Of a stretch of DNA of 64,000 nt, positions 25,324 to 34,670 are shown piece after piece (within the stretch, counting starts at the first letter, position 1; every line of letters starts with the position of its first letter). A program made the position numbers and the translations under genes. The notes beneath the pieces were generated by a model that was not told where the DNA came from, searched no databases, and worked only from the letters and a program-made list of their open reading frames with translations. The DNA comes from Microbacterium sp. LWH11-1.2 (GTDB lineage Bacteria; Actinomycetota; Actinomycetes; Actinomycetales; Microbacteriaceae), in the NCBI RefSeq assembly GCF_038397745.1, contig NZ_CP151636.1:2790001-2854000 (forward strand), in the 5' to 3' direction.

Positions 25324-26697
25324 ATGACCGCCGTCCCCACCCGATCGCCCCTGCCCACCGGACTCCGCTGGTCTGCCGCGACGTCCGCCTTCCAGATCGA
25401 GGGGGCTCGCGACGTCGACGGCCGAGGCCGATCGATCTGGGATGAGTTCCTCGAGGCCCCCGGCGCGATCACGGACGGCTCCACGGCCGATCCGGCCTGC
25501 GACAGCTATCGGCATCCCGAAGCAGACGTCGCTCTCGTCGCCGGTCTCGGTCTCGATCGCTACCGCTTCTCGATACCGTGGGCGCGCGTGCAGCCCGATG
25601 GTCGCGGCACGGCGAACACCGTGGCACTCGATCACTACTCGCGATTCGTTGATCGCCTGCTGGAGGTCGACGTCGTGCCGTTCCCGACCCTGTATCACTG
25701 GGAGATGCCCAGCGCGGTCGAGGCCGACGGCGGATGGCTGAGCCGCGATACGGTCGAGCGCTTCGCCGACTATGCGGCGATCGTGGTCGACAGCCTGGGC
25801 GATCGCGTCGCGCACTGGTACACGCTGAACGAACCGGCGATGACCACGCTGCAGGGCTACGCGGTCGGTGCGCTGGCCCCGGGGCGACAACTCCTCTTCG
25901 ACGCCCTGCCGACGGTGCACCACCAGCTCCTCGCGCATGCCCGCGCCGCCCAGGTCATCCGCTCCCGGGCCTCCGCACAGGTCGGCCTGGTCAACAACCA
26001 CACCTGGGTGCTGCCGCTGAACGACACAGCGGAGGACCGCGACGCCGCAGCCCTCTACGACCTGATCCACAACCGGGTGTTCAGCGAGCCGCTCCTGGCC
26101 GGCGAGTATCCGGATCTCGCGGCCTGGGGCCTCCCTGCGATGCCTGTGCAGGACGGCGACCTCGATGCGATCCGCGCGTCGATCGACTTCTACGGCATCA
26201 ACTTCTACAACCCGACCACCGTCACCGCCGCCGATGCGTCGAGCCCCATCCCGTTCGACATCGTGCCGACACCCGGCGTTCCCGTCACGGGCTTCGGTCC
26301 CGAATGGCCGATCATGCCGGTGGCGCTGCGCGATCTGCTGGTCGACCTGCACGCGCGGCATCCGCTGCTCCCTCCCGTCATCATCGGGGAGAACGGCGCT
26401 TCCTTCCCCGAGCCCGACCGCGCCGCGCGCGTGGAGGATGCCGATCGCATCGCGTATCTCGCCGGCCACATCGCGGCCGTGGGAGAGGCGATCGCCGCGG
26501 GAGTCCCCGTGGAGGAGTACACGGTGTGGTCTCTCCTCGACAACTGGGAATGGGCGGACGGCTACACGCAGCGCTTCGGTCTCGTCCACGTCGATTTCGC
26601 GACGGGGGAGCGCACCCCGAAGGCGTCGTACGACTGGTATCGGGACCTCATCGCCGGTGCCCGCTCCGCAGCAGCAGCTCGGGAGGAGACACGATGA
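25324..26697 (+). CDS. Glycoside hydrolase family 1 beta-glucosidase
   Basis: A 457-residue retaining beta-glycosidase. The general acid/base Glu is in YTLNEPAMT and the nucleophile Glu in VIIGENGASF; the N-terminal family motif FxWSAATSAFQIEG and the WDEFLEAPG stretch are also present. It probably hydrolyses a beta-glucoside such as cellobiose or an aryl glucoside in the cytoplasm, since no signal peptide is seen. ATG at 25324 is favoured by AGGAG at 25313-25317; ATG 25309 is the alternative. The MFS gene that follows overlaps it by four bases, so sugar transport and hydrolysis are linked. Confidence 0.93.
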   Translation: MTAVPTRSPLPTGLRWSAATSAFQIEGARDVDGRGRSIWDEFLEAPGAITDGSTADPACDSYRHPEADVALVAGLGLDRYRFSIPWARVQPDGRGTANTVALDHYSRFVDRLLEVDVVPFPTLYHWEMPSAVEADGGWLSRDTVERFADYAAIVVDSLGDRVAHWYTLNEPAMTTLQGYAVGALAPGRQLLFDALPTVHHQLLAHARAAQVIRSRASAQVGLVNNHTWVLPLNDTAEDRDAAALYDLIHNRVFSEPLLAGEYPDLAAWGLPAMPVQDGDLDAIRASIDFYGINFYNPTTVTAADASSPIPFDIVPTPGVPVTGFGPEWPIMPVALRDLLVDLHARHPLLPPVIIGENGASFPEPDRAARVEDADRIAYLAGHIAAVGEAIAAGVPVEEYTVWSLLDNWEWADGYTQRFGLVHVDFATGERTPKASYDWYRDLIAGARSAAAAREETR

Positions 26698-27914
26698 GCG
26701 GTGCGACCAGGGCCGGCGCGCGGTGGATGTCGCTGTTCACGCTGGCGTGGCTCGCCATCTGGACCGTGCAGTTGACGCCCGTGCAGCTCCTCCTGCCTCT
26801 CCAGCTCGACACTCCGGAGGACGACTGGATCCGCGGCGTGGTCTCCTCGGGGCTCGTCCTCGGGATCGGCGGACTTGCCGGCATCGTCGCGGGGCCGGCG
26901 GCGGGAGCGCTCTCGGATCGCGCTGCCGCCGGACGGCACCGCCGGCGGCCCTGGGCCCTCGGCGGCGTCTGGCTCACCGCCGTGTGCCTCGTGCTCACCG
27001 GATTCGCGAGCGGCCCCTGGGCGGTGGGAGCCGGATGGGTGGGCGTCTCGATCGGCGTCGCCGTCTCCTCCGCCGCCTTCACCGCGCTGATCGCGGATCA
27101 GCTGCCCACCACACAGCGCGGCGCCGCGGCTGCCGCCGTCGGATCGAGTCAGGCAGTCGGCATCGTGCTGGGTGTCGGCCTCGTCGTGCTCCTCGGTCTC
27201 GGCATCGTCGCCGGATATCTCCTGCTCGCCGGCATCATCGCGGTGATCGGCACGGCGGCGGCGCTGCTCCTGCCCGACCCTCCGGGGACGGCGGAGCTGC
27301 GGCCGAAGGGCGAAGGTCGAAAGACCCTCGCGTCGCTGCGCGACCGCGACTTCGCCTGGATGCTGTCCGGTCGGCTCGTGACCAACATCGGCAACGCGCT
27401 CGGCACCGCCCTCTTCCTGTTCTTCCTCCTGCACGGGCTCGGACAGCCGAGCGCCGTCGCGCAGGACAACCTGCTGCTGCTCATCCTCGTCTACACGGTG
27501 TTCGTGGTGATCGCCGCGGTGCTCACGGGCATCGTGTCCGATCGCACCGGCAATCGGCGCACGCTGACCGTCGCGGCGACGGTCGTGCAGGCGGCATCCG
27601 GTGTCGCGATCGCGCTCGTCCCGACGTTCGAGATGACGATGGTCGCAGCGGCGCTGATGGGGCTCGGGTACGGAGCCTTCTCGACCGTGGGGCTCGCCTT
27701 CGCCGCAGACCTGCTCCCCGACGAGCAGGACCACGCGCGCGACCTCGGCATCGTCAACGTCACCGCGGCGCTGGGGCAGCTGATCGGTCCGGTGCTGGGG
27801 GCGGCTCTCGTCGCACTCGTCGGTGGATTCTGGCTCGTGTTCGTCGCCGCCGCCGTGCTCTCGCTCGTCGGGGGCGCGCTCACCGCCTTCGCCCGCCAGC
27901 CCGCGCGGTCATGA
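26694..27914 (+). CDS. MFS transporter
   Basis: A 406-residue membrane protein with about twelve helices. The loop after helix 2 contains GALSDRAAAGRHRRRPW, the MFS motif-A region (GxLSDRxxxGRR), and a second copy occurs in the other half (GIVSDRTGNRRTL). The arrangement suits a sugar/cation symporter-like carrier. ATGA overlap with the beta-glucosidase gene and a GGGAGGAG ribosome site suggest coupled expression and a likely role in moving a glycoside or its product. Confidence 0.88.
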   Translation: MSGATRAGARWMSLFTLAWLAIWTVQLTPVQLLLPLQLDTPEDDWIRGVVSSGLVLGIGGLAGIVAGPAAGALSDRAAAGRHRRRPWALGGVWLTAVCLVLTGFASGPWAVGAGWVGVSIGVAVSSAAFTALIADQLPTTQRGAAAAAVGSSQAVGIVLGVGLVVLLGLGIVAGYLLLAGIIAVIGTAAALLLPDPPGTAELRPKGEGRKTLASLRDRDFAWMLSGRLVTNIGNALGTALFLFFLLHGLGQPSAVAQDNLLLLILVYTVFVVIAAVLTGIVSDRTGNRRTLTVAATVVQAASGVAIALVPTFEMTMVAAALMGLGYGAFSTVGLAFAADLLPDEQDHARDLGIVNVTAALGQLIGPVLGAALVALVGGFWLVFVAAAVLSLVGGALTAFARQPARS

Positions 27915-28637
27915 GCGGTCGGCGGCGTCGATCGTCGCGACCGCCAGTTCCAGGACGGCGTTGAACACGCGTGGTCGCATCGCCGTCACGAGGTGCGTCG
28001 TCCGCGGTACGACGATGAGCTCGGCATGGGGCGCGAGGCGCTGGAACAGTCGTTCGTTCACCCGCAGCTGGTCGTACTGGCCGTTCACGAACCACAGGGG
28101 GATCGTGATCCGCTCGACGGCCGTCGCGACATCGAGGGTGGAGAGGCTGCGCAGCGCGGCATCCTGTGTGTCCAAGGCGTAGCCGCCGGCGGCGAAGTCG
28201 GAGCGGTTCTCGGCCGGGATGGTCGCTGCCAGCATGCGACGGGTGATCCACATCCCGCGATCCGGCAGCGAATCGACCGCGCGGAAGAGCAGCCGATAGG
28301 CGGAGAGACCGGCGCCGCGGGGGAGCGAGGTGCAGGCGGCAGCGACGACCCCGGCGACCGGAGGCGTGTCCGCCCCGCCCGCGTAGGTGAGCGAGAGCAG
28401 TCCGCCCATCGAATGGCCGACGAGAAGCACCGGTCCGTTCTCCGCGGCCGCTCGCACCGCGGCATCGATCGTGTGCAGCGCCTCGTGGAGGGTGAAGTCC
28501 TCCTGCATGCGGGAGCCGTGACCGGGAAGGTCGACCGCGGTGTACGCGTACCCGCGGGCATCGAGGTGGGCGAGCTGCGAGCGCCACATGGTCGCAGACG
28601 TGCGGATGCCGTGCACGAAGACGATCTGGACGCTCAC
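27909..28637 (-). CDS. Alpha/beta hydrolase
   Basis: A 242-residue serine hydrolase. FVHGIRTSATMW near the start supplies the oxyanion region, GHSMGG is the nucleophile elbow, and the C-terminal VNGQYDQLR and RTTHLV carry the likely acid and His. Closest in style to lysophospholipase or esterase families; the substrate is unknown. The start is GTG at 28637 with a TATGCT box six bases upstream (28644-28649). It converges with the MFS gene, the coding ends overlapping by six bases. Confidence 0.85.
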   Translation of the reverse strand: MSVQIVFVHGIRTSATMWRSQLAHLDARGYAYTAVDLPGHGSRMQEDFTLHEALHTIDAAVRAAAENGPVLLVGHSMGGLLSLTYAGGADTPPVAGVVAAACTSLPRGAGLSAYRLLFRAVDSLPDRGMWITRRMLAATIPAENRSDFAAGGYALDTQDAALRSLSTLDVATAVERITIPLWFVNGQYDQLRVNERLFQRLAPHAELIVVPRTTHLVTAMRPRVFNAVLELAVATIDAADRS

Positions 28638-28643
28638 GCGTTC

Positions 28644-28649
28644 AGCATA
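28644..28649 (-). promoter_or_regulatory. -10 box of the 27909-28637 hydrolase gene
   Basis: TATGCT on the minus strand ends six bases before the GTG start, fitting leaderless transcription. Confidence 0.45.
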
Positions 28650-28654
28650 AGGAA

Positions 28655-28687
28655 AGCGGGGCCGGTGGATGAACCACCGACCCCGCT
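28655..28687 (-). terminator. Hairpin after the second peptide-binding lipoprotein gene
   Basis: AGCGGGGccGGTGG pairs with CCACCGaCCCCGCT across ATGAA. It lies beyond the stop of the minus-strand lipoprotein gene and, read on that strand, is followed by TTTCC; it probably ends the importer operon. Confidence 0.7.
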
Positions 28688-28689
28688 GC

Positions 28690-28716
28690 GGGTCACTTCG
28701 ACGAGCTCAGTGACCC
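28690..28716. repeat. REP-like palindrome, copy 1
   Basis: GGGTCACT and AGTGACCC enclose a core CTTCGACGAGCTCAG that resembles cores at 37001-37015 and 53318-53332. It sits in a gene end together with a separate terminator hairpin, the usual location of repetitive extragenic palindromes. Confidence 0.55.
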
Positions 28717-28723
28717 TGGAGGA

Positions 28724-30442
28724 TCACTTCTCCCAGCCGAGGTTCTCGACCGGGGTGACTCCGAAGAGGTCGAGACCCACGTAGGGCTCCGGGGTCAGGT
28801 TCGCCAGCCCCTTCTGCGCCACGTACACCGACGGACCGTTGTAGAGCGGGATGACGCCCCAGGTCTCCTCGATGATCTTCGGCTCGAGCTTCATCGCGGC
28901 CGCGGTCCAGCTCTCGGCGTCCTTCTGCGACTCGACCTCGTCAGCGATCTGCTTGTCGATGTCGGCGGTGCCCGTACCGGAGAGGTTCAGGCCGCTGTCG
29001 GAGCAGTAGATCTGGCACATCCAGGCCGGTCCGAACGGGTCGGAGTCGGTGAAGCGGAGACCGAAGATGTCCCAGTTCTTCGACGTGAAGTCGTCGGAGA
29101 AGTCAGCCGACGCGCGGACCTCGATCTGCACGTCGATGCCGATCTCCTTCTGCTGAGCCTGCAGCGACTTGGCGAGCGCCTCCTGAACGGGGCTGTTGCT
29201 GAAGATCGGGTAGATGACCGTGAACTTGACGCCGTCCTTCTCGCGGATGCCGTCTTCGCCCTCGACCCAGCCTGCGTCGTCGAGGAGCTTCTTGGCACCG
29301 TCCACGTCGTACTTCAGACCGGCCTCGCCGAACGCGTCGCTCCATCCGTCCTGGAAGGAGTACATGTTGAGCGAGCCTGCGGGGCCCTCTTCGTAGCCGA
29401 GGCCGTTCCAGGCGATCTGCTTCTGCTGATCGATGTTGATGCCCATGAAGAACGCCTTGCGGACCTCGAGGTCTGCGAACTGCGGCTTGTCGCCGTCGAC
29501 CATGAGAACCGTCTTGGCGGTCTGCTGAGCGCGACGGACGACAGCGCCGTCGACGTCCTCGACCTGGGCCAGACGCTCCTGGCTGCCGGCCTCGACCTGG
29601 TCGATCTCACCGTTCTTGAAGGCGTTGATCGCGGCGTCGTCTTCGAGAGCCGTGAACGTCACCTTGTCGAGGAGCGGAGCGTTGCCCCACCACTCGGGGT
29701 TCGGCTTGAACGAGACGAAGCCCGCGTTCGCGTCGAACTCGTCGACGGTGTAGGGACCTGCACCCCACTCGGCGTTGAGGTTGCCGATGTAGGCGTTGTT
29801 GAACGTCTCGACGTCGGCGTGCTTCGGGTTCAGGACGCCACCCGTGAGGAACGCCATGGAGGGCCAGGCGTAGATGCCGTCGAAGGTGACCACGGCGGTC
29901 TTCGCCGAGTCGCCCTGCTCGACCGAGGTGATCTGCTTGTAGCCGTCGGTCGCGTTCGGGTTGAAGCCCTCGTCGTACGAGCGGTTCGCCTTCCACGTCG
30001 CGTCGATGGCGGTCCAGTCCATGTCGGTGCCGTCGTTGAAGTGGGCCTCGTCCGTGAACGTGAAGGTCAGCGTGGTGTTGCCGCCGTCCTCGCCGATCTC
30101 GTAAGCATCGAGGTACGCGTCGTTCTTCGTGACCTCGCCCTCCGGCGAGACCAGGAGGAGCTGCGGCATGTAGTAGTACCAGAGGCGAGCGGTGTCGGCG
30201 CTGGCGTCGCTGTTGAAGGCGTTCAGCTGCTCGGGAACCTCGTTGATCTCGAAGTTGACCTCGCCGCCCTCCTTCAGGTTCTCGCGGGGCTGCGGGTTGT
30301 AGTCCGCTGCCTTGGTCTCGACGGTCTCGCCGCCGCCGTTGTCCCCGCCGCCGGTGTTACCGGAGCCGCTCGCGCAACCCGCGAGGGCGAGTGCGAGGGC
30401 GCCGCTGATCGCGATGGCCCCCAACAACTTCTTGTTCTTCAT
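28724..30442 (-). CDS. Peptide ABC transporter substrate-binding lipoprotein (family 5), second system
   Basis: A 572-residue binding lipoprotein. The signal is short and basic (MKNKKLLGA), with lipobox LAGC and Cys23, then a Gly/Ser/Asn linker. The mature body has the family-5 pattern (FNDGTDMDWTAIDATW as the DGxxxTAxDV-type motif, then GAGPYTVDEFD and a TVIYPIF stretch in the second lobe). It captures an oligopeptide for the permeases encoded upstream. ATG at 30442 follows GGAAGGAGCACC. A 139-base gap separates it from the ATPase gene, so it may also have its own promoter to raise binding-protein levels. Confidence 0.92.
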   Translation of the reverse strand: MKNKKLLGAIAISGALALALAGCASGSGNTGGGDNGGGETVETKAADYNPQPRENLKEGGEVNFEINEVPEQLNAFNSDASADTARLWYYYMPQLLLVSPEGEVTKNDAYLDAYEIGEDGGNTTLTFTFTDEAHFNDGTDMDWTAIDATWKANRSYDEGFNPNATDGYKQITSVEQGDSAKTAVVTFDGIYAWPSMAFLTGGVLNPKHADVETFNNAYIGNLNAEWGAGPYTVDEFDANAGFVSFKPNPEWWGNAPLLDKVTFTALEDDAAINAFKNGEIDQVEAGSQERLAQVEDVDGAVVRRAQQTAKTVLMVDGDKPQFADLEVRKAFFMGINIDQQKQIAWNGLGYEEGPAGSLNMYSFQDGWSDAFGEAGLKYDVDGAKKLLDDAGWVEGEDGIREKDGVKFTVIYPIFSNSPVQEALAKSLQAQQKEIGIDVQIEVRASADFSDDFTSKNWDIFGLRFTDSDPFGPAWMCQIYCSDSGLNLSGTGTADIDKQIADEVESQKDAESWTAAAMKLEPKIIEETWGVIPLYNGPSVYVAQKGLANLTPEPYVGLDLFGVTPVENLGWEK

Positions 30443-30581
30443 GGTGCTCCTTCCGCCTTTCGGCGATTCATAAAGGGAAGAATAGTTCGACGGCTTCCGA
30501 ACCACAGCGGGCGACAGTGAATACCGCCTAACCGTTATCGGACGGTGACCCATGCTCTCCGGCATCCGGTCCCAGGCTCGT

Positions 30582-32510
30582 TCAGGCGAGGACGGGGCGG
30601 GTCGTCATCGTCTCGGCATCGAACACGACACGCTGGCGTGTGCGCTCGATGTCGGGGTCGGGGACCGGGATCGCCGAGAGCAGAGCCTTCGTGTAGGGAT
30701 GCTGCGGGTTCTCGAAGACCTCGTCCACGTCGCCGTGCTCGACGAAGTCCCCGAGGTACATCACGGCCACGCGGTCGGCGATGTGGCGCACCACCGAGAG
30801 GTCGTGCGCGACGAAGAGGTACGAGAGCCCCAGCTTCGCCTTGAGCTCGTCGAGGAGGTTGATCACGCCCGCCTGGATCGAGACGTCGAGCGCCGAGACC
30901 GGTTCATCCAGCACGACGATCTTGGGGTTGGTCGACAGGGCACGGGCGATGCCGATGCGCTGCCGCTGTCCACCGGAGAACGCCTGCGGGAAGCGGTCGC
31001 TGTGCGCGGGGTTGAGGCCGACGAGGTCCATCAGCTCATCGACCCGGCGGTGCGCCTCCTCCTTGGGGGTGCCGATCGCGAAGAGCGGCTCCGAGATGAT
31101 GTCGGCGACCGTCATACGCGGGTCCAGCGCTCCCATGGGGTCCTGGAAGACGATCTGGATGTCGCGGCGCAGCTGACGCTCGACCTTGTGGCTGTGGATG
31201 TCGTTGACGCTGGTCCCGGCGATGACGATGTCGCCGTCGGTCTGCTTGACCATGTCCATGATCTGCAGGAGGGTCGTGGTCTTGCCGCTGCCGGATTCGC
31301 CGACGATGGCCATCGTCTCGCCCTCGCGCACGTCGAAGCTGACGCCCTTGATGGCGTGCACCTCGCCGACCTTGCGCTTCAGGAACGCGCCCTTGAGAAG
31401 GGGGAACGTCTTGGTGAGGTTCTTGACCTCGAGGGTGATCGGACGCTCCTCGCGCGGGAGCTTCGCCAGCGGGCTCTCCGGCACCTCGCGCACGGGGTAC
31501 ACGGGGATGCCGCCGAGGAGGCCGCCGTCCTCGATCTCGTGGGCGCGGATGCACGCGGCGCGGTGCTGGTCGCCGGAGCCGGTCGCGACCGGAAGGAGCT
31601 CGGGCTCCCTGGTGCGGCACGCGTCCATCACGATGGGGCAGCGGTCGGCGAACGGGCAGGCGTCCGGCAGGTTGATCAGCAGCGGCGGGTTGCCCTTGAT
31701 CGGGGTGAGAGGTTCCTTCTCCGCCTTGTCGACGCGCGGGATCGCGCCGAGCAGGCCGATCGAGTACGGCATCCGGGTCTTGTGGAACAGCTCGTGCACG
31801 GGCGCCTGCTCGACAGGCTTCCCCGCGTACATCACCATCACGTCGTCGGCCGTGCGGGCGACGACGCCCATGTCGTGGGTGATCATGATGACAGCGGCGC
31901 CGGTCTCCTGCTGCGCCTTCTCGATCAGATCGAGGATCTGCGCCTGGATCGTCACGTCGAGTGCCGTGGTCGGCTCGTCGCAGATGATGAGCTTCGGGTT
32001 GTTCGCCATGGCGATGGCGATCACGACGCGCTGGCGCATGCCGCCGGAGAACTCGTGCGGGAACGACTTCATCCGTCGCTCCGGCTCGGTGATGCCCACG
32101 AGCTTGAGCAGCTCGACCGAGCGGTTCCAGGCATCCTTCTTCGACAGGCTCCGATGCACGGTCAGCGCTTCGATGAGCTGGTCGCCCACCGTGAACACGG
32201 GGGTGAGAGACGTCAGCGGATCCTGGAAGACCATCGACATGCCGTTGCCGCGGATCACGGAGAGCTGCTTGTCGGTCATGCCGAGGAGCTCCTTGCCCTC
32301 GTACATGATCGACCCGGTGACCTTGGCGTTCTCGTCGAGGAGCCCCATGATCGCGAGCGAGGTGACGGACTTGCCCGACCCGGACTCGCCGACGATCCCG
32401 AGAGTCCTGCCGGCCTCGAGATCGAACGAGACACCGCGGACGGCCTCGACGCGTCCCGCCTCGGAGGCGAAGCTGACGGTGAGATCGCGGACGGAGAGTA
32501 CGTTGCTCAT
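30582..32510 (-). CDS. Peptide ABC transporter, fused double ATP-binding protein
   Basis: A 642-residue protein with two complete nucleotide-binding domains. Domain 1: Walker A GESGSGKS at 41-48, signature FSGGMRQRV, Walker B IICDEP, then TALD. A linker with the Opp/Dpp C-terminal cysteine motif (CPFADRCPIVMDAC) joins it to domain 2: GESGSGKT near residue 400, signature FSGGQRQRI, Walker B VVLDEP, then SALD. It thus replaces separate DppD and DppF subunits. The ATG overlaps the stop of the permease gene (ATGA). Confidence 0.95.
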   Translation of the reverse strand: MSNVLSVRDLTVSFASEAGRVEAVRGVSFDLEAGRTLGIVGESGSGKSVTSLAIMGLLDENAKVTGSIMYEGKELLGMTDKQLSVIRGNGMSMVFQDPLTSLTPVFTVGDQLIEALTVHRSLSKKDAWNRSVELLKLVGITEPERRMKSFPHEFSGGMRQRVVIAIAMANNPKLIICDEPTTALDVTIQAQILDLIEKAQQETGAAVIMITHDMGVVARTADDVMVMYAGKPVEQAPVHELFHKTRMPYSIGLLGAIPRVDKAEKEPLTPIKGNPPLLINLPDACPFADRCPIVMDACRTREPELLPVATGSGDQHRAACIRAHEIEDGGLLGGIPVYPVREVPESPLAKLPREERPITLEVKNLTKTFPLLKGAFLKRKVGEVHAIKGVSFDVREGETMAIVGESGSGKTTTLLQIMDMVKQTDGDIVIAGTSVNDIHSHKVERQLRRDIQIVFQDPMGALDPRMTVADIISEPLFAIGTPKEEAHRRVDELMDLVGLNPAHSDRFPQAFSGGQRQRIGIARALSTNPKIVVLDEPVSALDVSIQAGVINLLDELKAKLGLSYLFVAHDLSVVRHIADRVAVMYLGDFVEHGDVDEVFENPQHPYTKALLSAIPVPDPDIERTRQRVVFDAETMTTRPVLA

Positions 32511-33445
32511 GCTCGGCCTCCAGCCGCAGAGGTGGGATCGAGGGCATCGCGCAGGCCGTCGGCGACGAGCGCCATCGACACCGTGAGAAGGGTGAGCGCG
32601 GCCGCGGGGAAGTAGAACAGCCAGGGTGACGTGATCAACGAGCTCGAGCCCGCGCCGATCAGCGCGCCGAGGGAGACATCGGGGATCTTGACGCCGAACC
32701 CGAGGAACGACAGGCCGGTCTCGGCCACGACCGCGTTGACGACGCCCAGGGTGAAGTTGATCACGAGGAGCGAGCCGATGTTCGGCAGCAGGTGGCGCAG
32801 GACGATGCGGAAACCGCGCACGCCCATGTACCGGGCGGCGCTCACGTACTCGCGCTCGCGCAGTGACAGCGCGAGAGTCCAGATCACGCGGGCGGGGAAG
32901 TACCAGCCGATCACGAAGATCATGATGAGCGCGATGACGCGCCAGTCGCCACCGGACTTGTTGGAGATCATCGCCAGGATGAGGAACGAGGGGATCACCA
33001 TCATGAAGTGGATGACGAGCAGGGCGATCCGCTCGGTCCAGCCGCCGAAGTAGGCGGCAGCGGTGCCGACGAGCGCCGAGACGATGGTCACGCCGACCGA
33101 TACGGTCACCGCGATCATCAGCGAGCGCTGCAGCCCGACGGCCACCTGGGCGAAGAGGTCGTTGCCGGCGTTGTTGGTGCCGAACCAGTGCTCGGCCGTG
33201 GGGCCGGTGCTGAGGGCGAGGAAGTCGAGCTCGACGTGGTCGTAGCGCGCGATGAGCGGTCCGAAGATCGCGAAGAGCACGAGCAGGGCGAAGATGACGA
33301 GGCCGGCGACGGCGCCCTTGTTGCGGGCGTAGCGCCGCGAGTACAGCGTCCACTTCGACAGGCGGCGAGTCGCGACGCGCGTCGTCTCGGGGCCGGCGGG
33401 GCTCGGCGCTGCTTCGACGGTGGGGTCGATCATTTCCGAGGTCAT
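32507..33445 (-). CDS. Peptide ABC transporter permease (DppC type), second system
   Basis: A 312-residue permease. After a soluble N-terminus the RNKGAVAGLVIFALLVLFAI helix and the HWFGTNNAGNDLFAQ periplasmic motif identify DppC/OppC. The coupling loop is in ARYMGVRGFRIVLRHLLPN and the protein ends after a last helix with a short tail. It sits between the DppB-type gene, with one base between stop and start, and the ATPase gene, with a four-base overlap. Confidence 0.93.
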   Translation of the reverse strand: MTSEMIDPTVEAAPSPAGPETTRVATRRLSKWTLYSRRYARNKGAVAGLVIFALLVLFAIFGPLIARYDHVELDFLALSTGPTAEHWFGTNNAGNDLFAQVAVGLQRSLMIAVTVSVGVTIVSALVGTAAAYFGGWTERIALLVIHFMMVIPSFLILAMISNKSGGDWRVIALIMIFVIGWYFPARVIWTLALSLREREYVSAARYMGVRGFRIVLRHLLPNIGSLLVINFTLGVVNAVVAETGLSFLGFGVKIPDVSLGALIGAGSSSLITSPWLFYFPAAALTLLTVSMALVADGLRDALDPTSAAGGRA

Positions 33446-33446
33446 G

Positions 33447-34430
33447 TCAGCTCACTCTCACTCGAGGATCGAGCACCACGACGGCGACATCGGCGAGGAT
33501 CGCGCCGATCGCGGTGAGGACGGCGCCGAAGGCTGCGACCGCGACCGTGCCGTGGACGTCGTTCTTGGTGATGGTCTCGATGAAGTACTTGCCCATGCCG
33601 TTCCAGGCGAAGATCGTCTCGGTGAGGACCGCGCCGGTGAAGATCGCGGGAATGGTGAAGGCGACCTGTGTCGCGACGGGGATCAGCGAGGTGCGCAGAG
33701 CGTGCTTGCGGATGGCCTGCTGCTTCGTCAGGCCCTTGGCCCGTGCCGTGCGCACGTAGTCGGCGCCGATGTTGTCGAGCAGGAGCGAGCGCTGCAGGAA
33801 GTGGATGCCGGCGTAGCCGACGAGCACGAGCGCTATCGTCGGCAGCGTCAGATGTTGAAGGACGTCTATGAGGACCGGGAAGAACCCTTCGACTCCTCGG
33901 CTCGCGTTGCCCGTCACGTAGAAGATGCGGATGCCGGTGGCGTTGTTCAGGCCGATCGCGAGGAGCACGATCGCGAAGGCTGCGACGACGATCGGGATGT
34001 TCATCGTGATGATGCTGGTCGCCTGGCCGATCCGGTCGGCGAGCTTGTACTGGCGCGAGGCGGTGTAGACGCCCAGCGCGATCCCGAGGACGGTCGTGAG
34101 GATGGTCGCACCCAGCACGAGCTCGGCGCTGACCCACATCCGGTACGCGACCTGCTCGTTGACCGAGCCGCCCGTGGGGCTGACGCCCCAGTCCCAGCGG
34201 AGGAGGATGCCGGTGAGCCAGGTCCACCACCGCTCGATGAGCGGGACGGTGTCGCTGAGGTTGCGCGGCGCGAGCGTGTGGACGATCTGCTCTTCGGTCA
34301 GCGGCGGACGTCGGCCCACGTAGTTGCTGCGCGGATCGAGGAAGCCCCACGCCAGGAAGTACGTGATGTTCGTCGCGACCACGATCATGAGCAGCCAGCC
34401 GAGTGCACGGCGCACGAGATACTTGATCAA
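33447..34430 (-). CDS. Peptide ABC transporter permease (DppB type), second system
   Basis: A 327-residue permease with a long periplasmic loop after the first helix (about residues 30-100) and the DppB coupling loop RTARAKGLTKQQAIRKHALR. It is the first gene of the importer operon, which runs permease, permease, ATPase, binding protein. The start is taken as TTG at 34430, giving (M)IKYLVRRALGW as the usual N-terminus, with GAGAAAG about ten bases upstream. An ATG at 34502 would add 24 residues that do not resemble a permease N-terminus. Confidence 0.88.
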   Translation of the reverse strand: MIKYLVRRALGWLLMIVVATNITYFLAWGFLDPRSNYVGRRPPLTEEQIVHTLAPRNLSDTVPLIERWWTWLTGILLRWDWGVSPTGGSVNEQVAYRMWVSAELVLGATILTTVLGIALGVYTASRQYKLADRIGQATSIITMNIPIVVAAFAIVLLAIGLNNATGIRIFYVTGNASRGVEGFFPVLIDVLQHLTLPTIALVLVGYAGIHFLQRSLLLDNIGADYVRTARAKGLTKQQAIRKHALRTSLIPVATQVAFTIPAIFTGAVLTETIFAWNGMGKYFIETITKNDVHGTVAVAAFGAVLTAIGAILADVAVVVLDPRVRVS

Positions 34431-34670
34431 GGTGATGATTCTTTCTCTTTTACAGAGATGCGCGGGATCGCCGACGCAACGCTGAGCCGGGTAGACATTC
34501 AATCACCATCCACCTCTTTGCGCGACGCGACGCCCTGCACGAGGTCTGTGACGGAGTCCTATCGCTCTCGGGATCCGGTGTCACGGATTGCTCCCGGGCA
34601 ACCTGGGCAGAATATCACCGCATCGGGCGAATCGAGCATTAGCCTGCCCTGACCGTAGAATCGACGGGAC
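34431..34670. promoter_or_regulatory. Divergent control region of the second peptide importer and lepA
   Basis: This 240-base gap is less GC-rich than the coding sequence around it. For lepA, TAGAAT at 34656-34661 ends nine bases before the ATG and is the clearest -10 box. For the importer operon an AT-rich tract on the minus strand (AAAAGAGAAAGAATC, about 34437-34451) lies just before the start; a promoter further upstream could not be placed with confidence. No gene or hairpin terminator is seen. Confidence 0.5.
34656..34661 (+). promoter_or_regulatory. -10 box of the lepA promoter
   Basis: TAGAAT, close to the consensus TATAAT, ends nine bases before the ATG at 34671; a leaderless or very short leader mRNA is expected. 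Confidence 0.55.
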
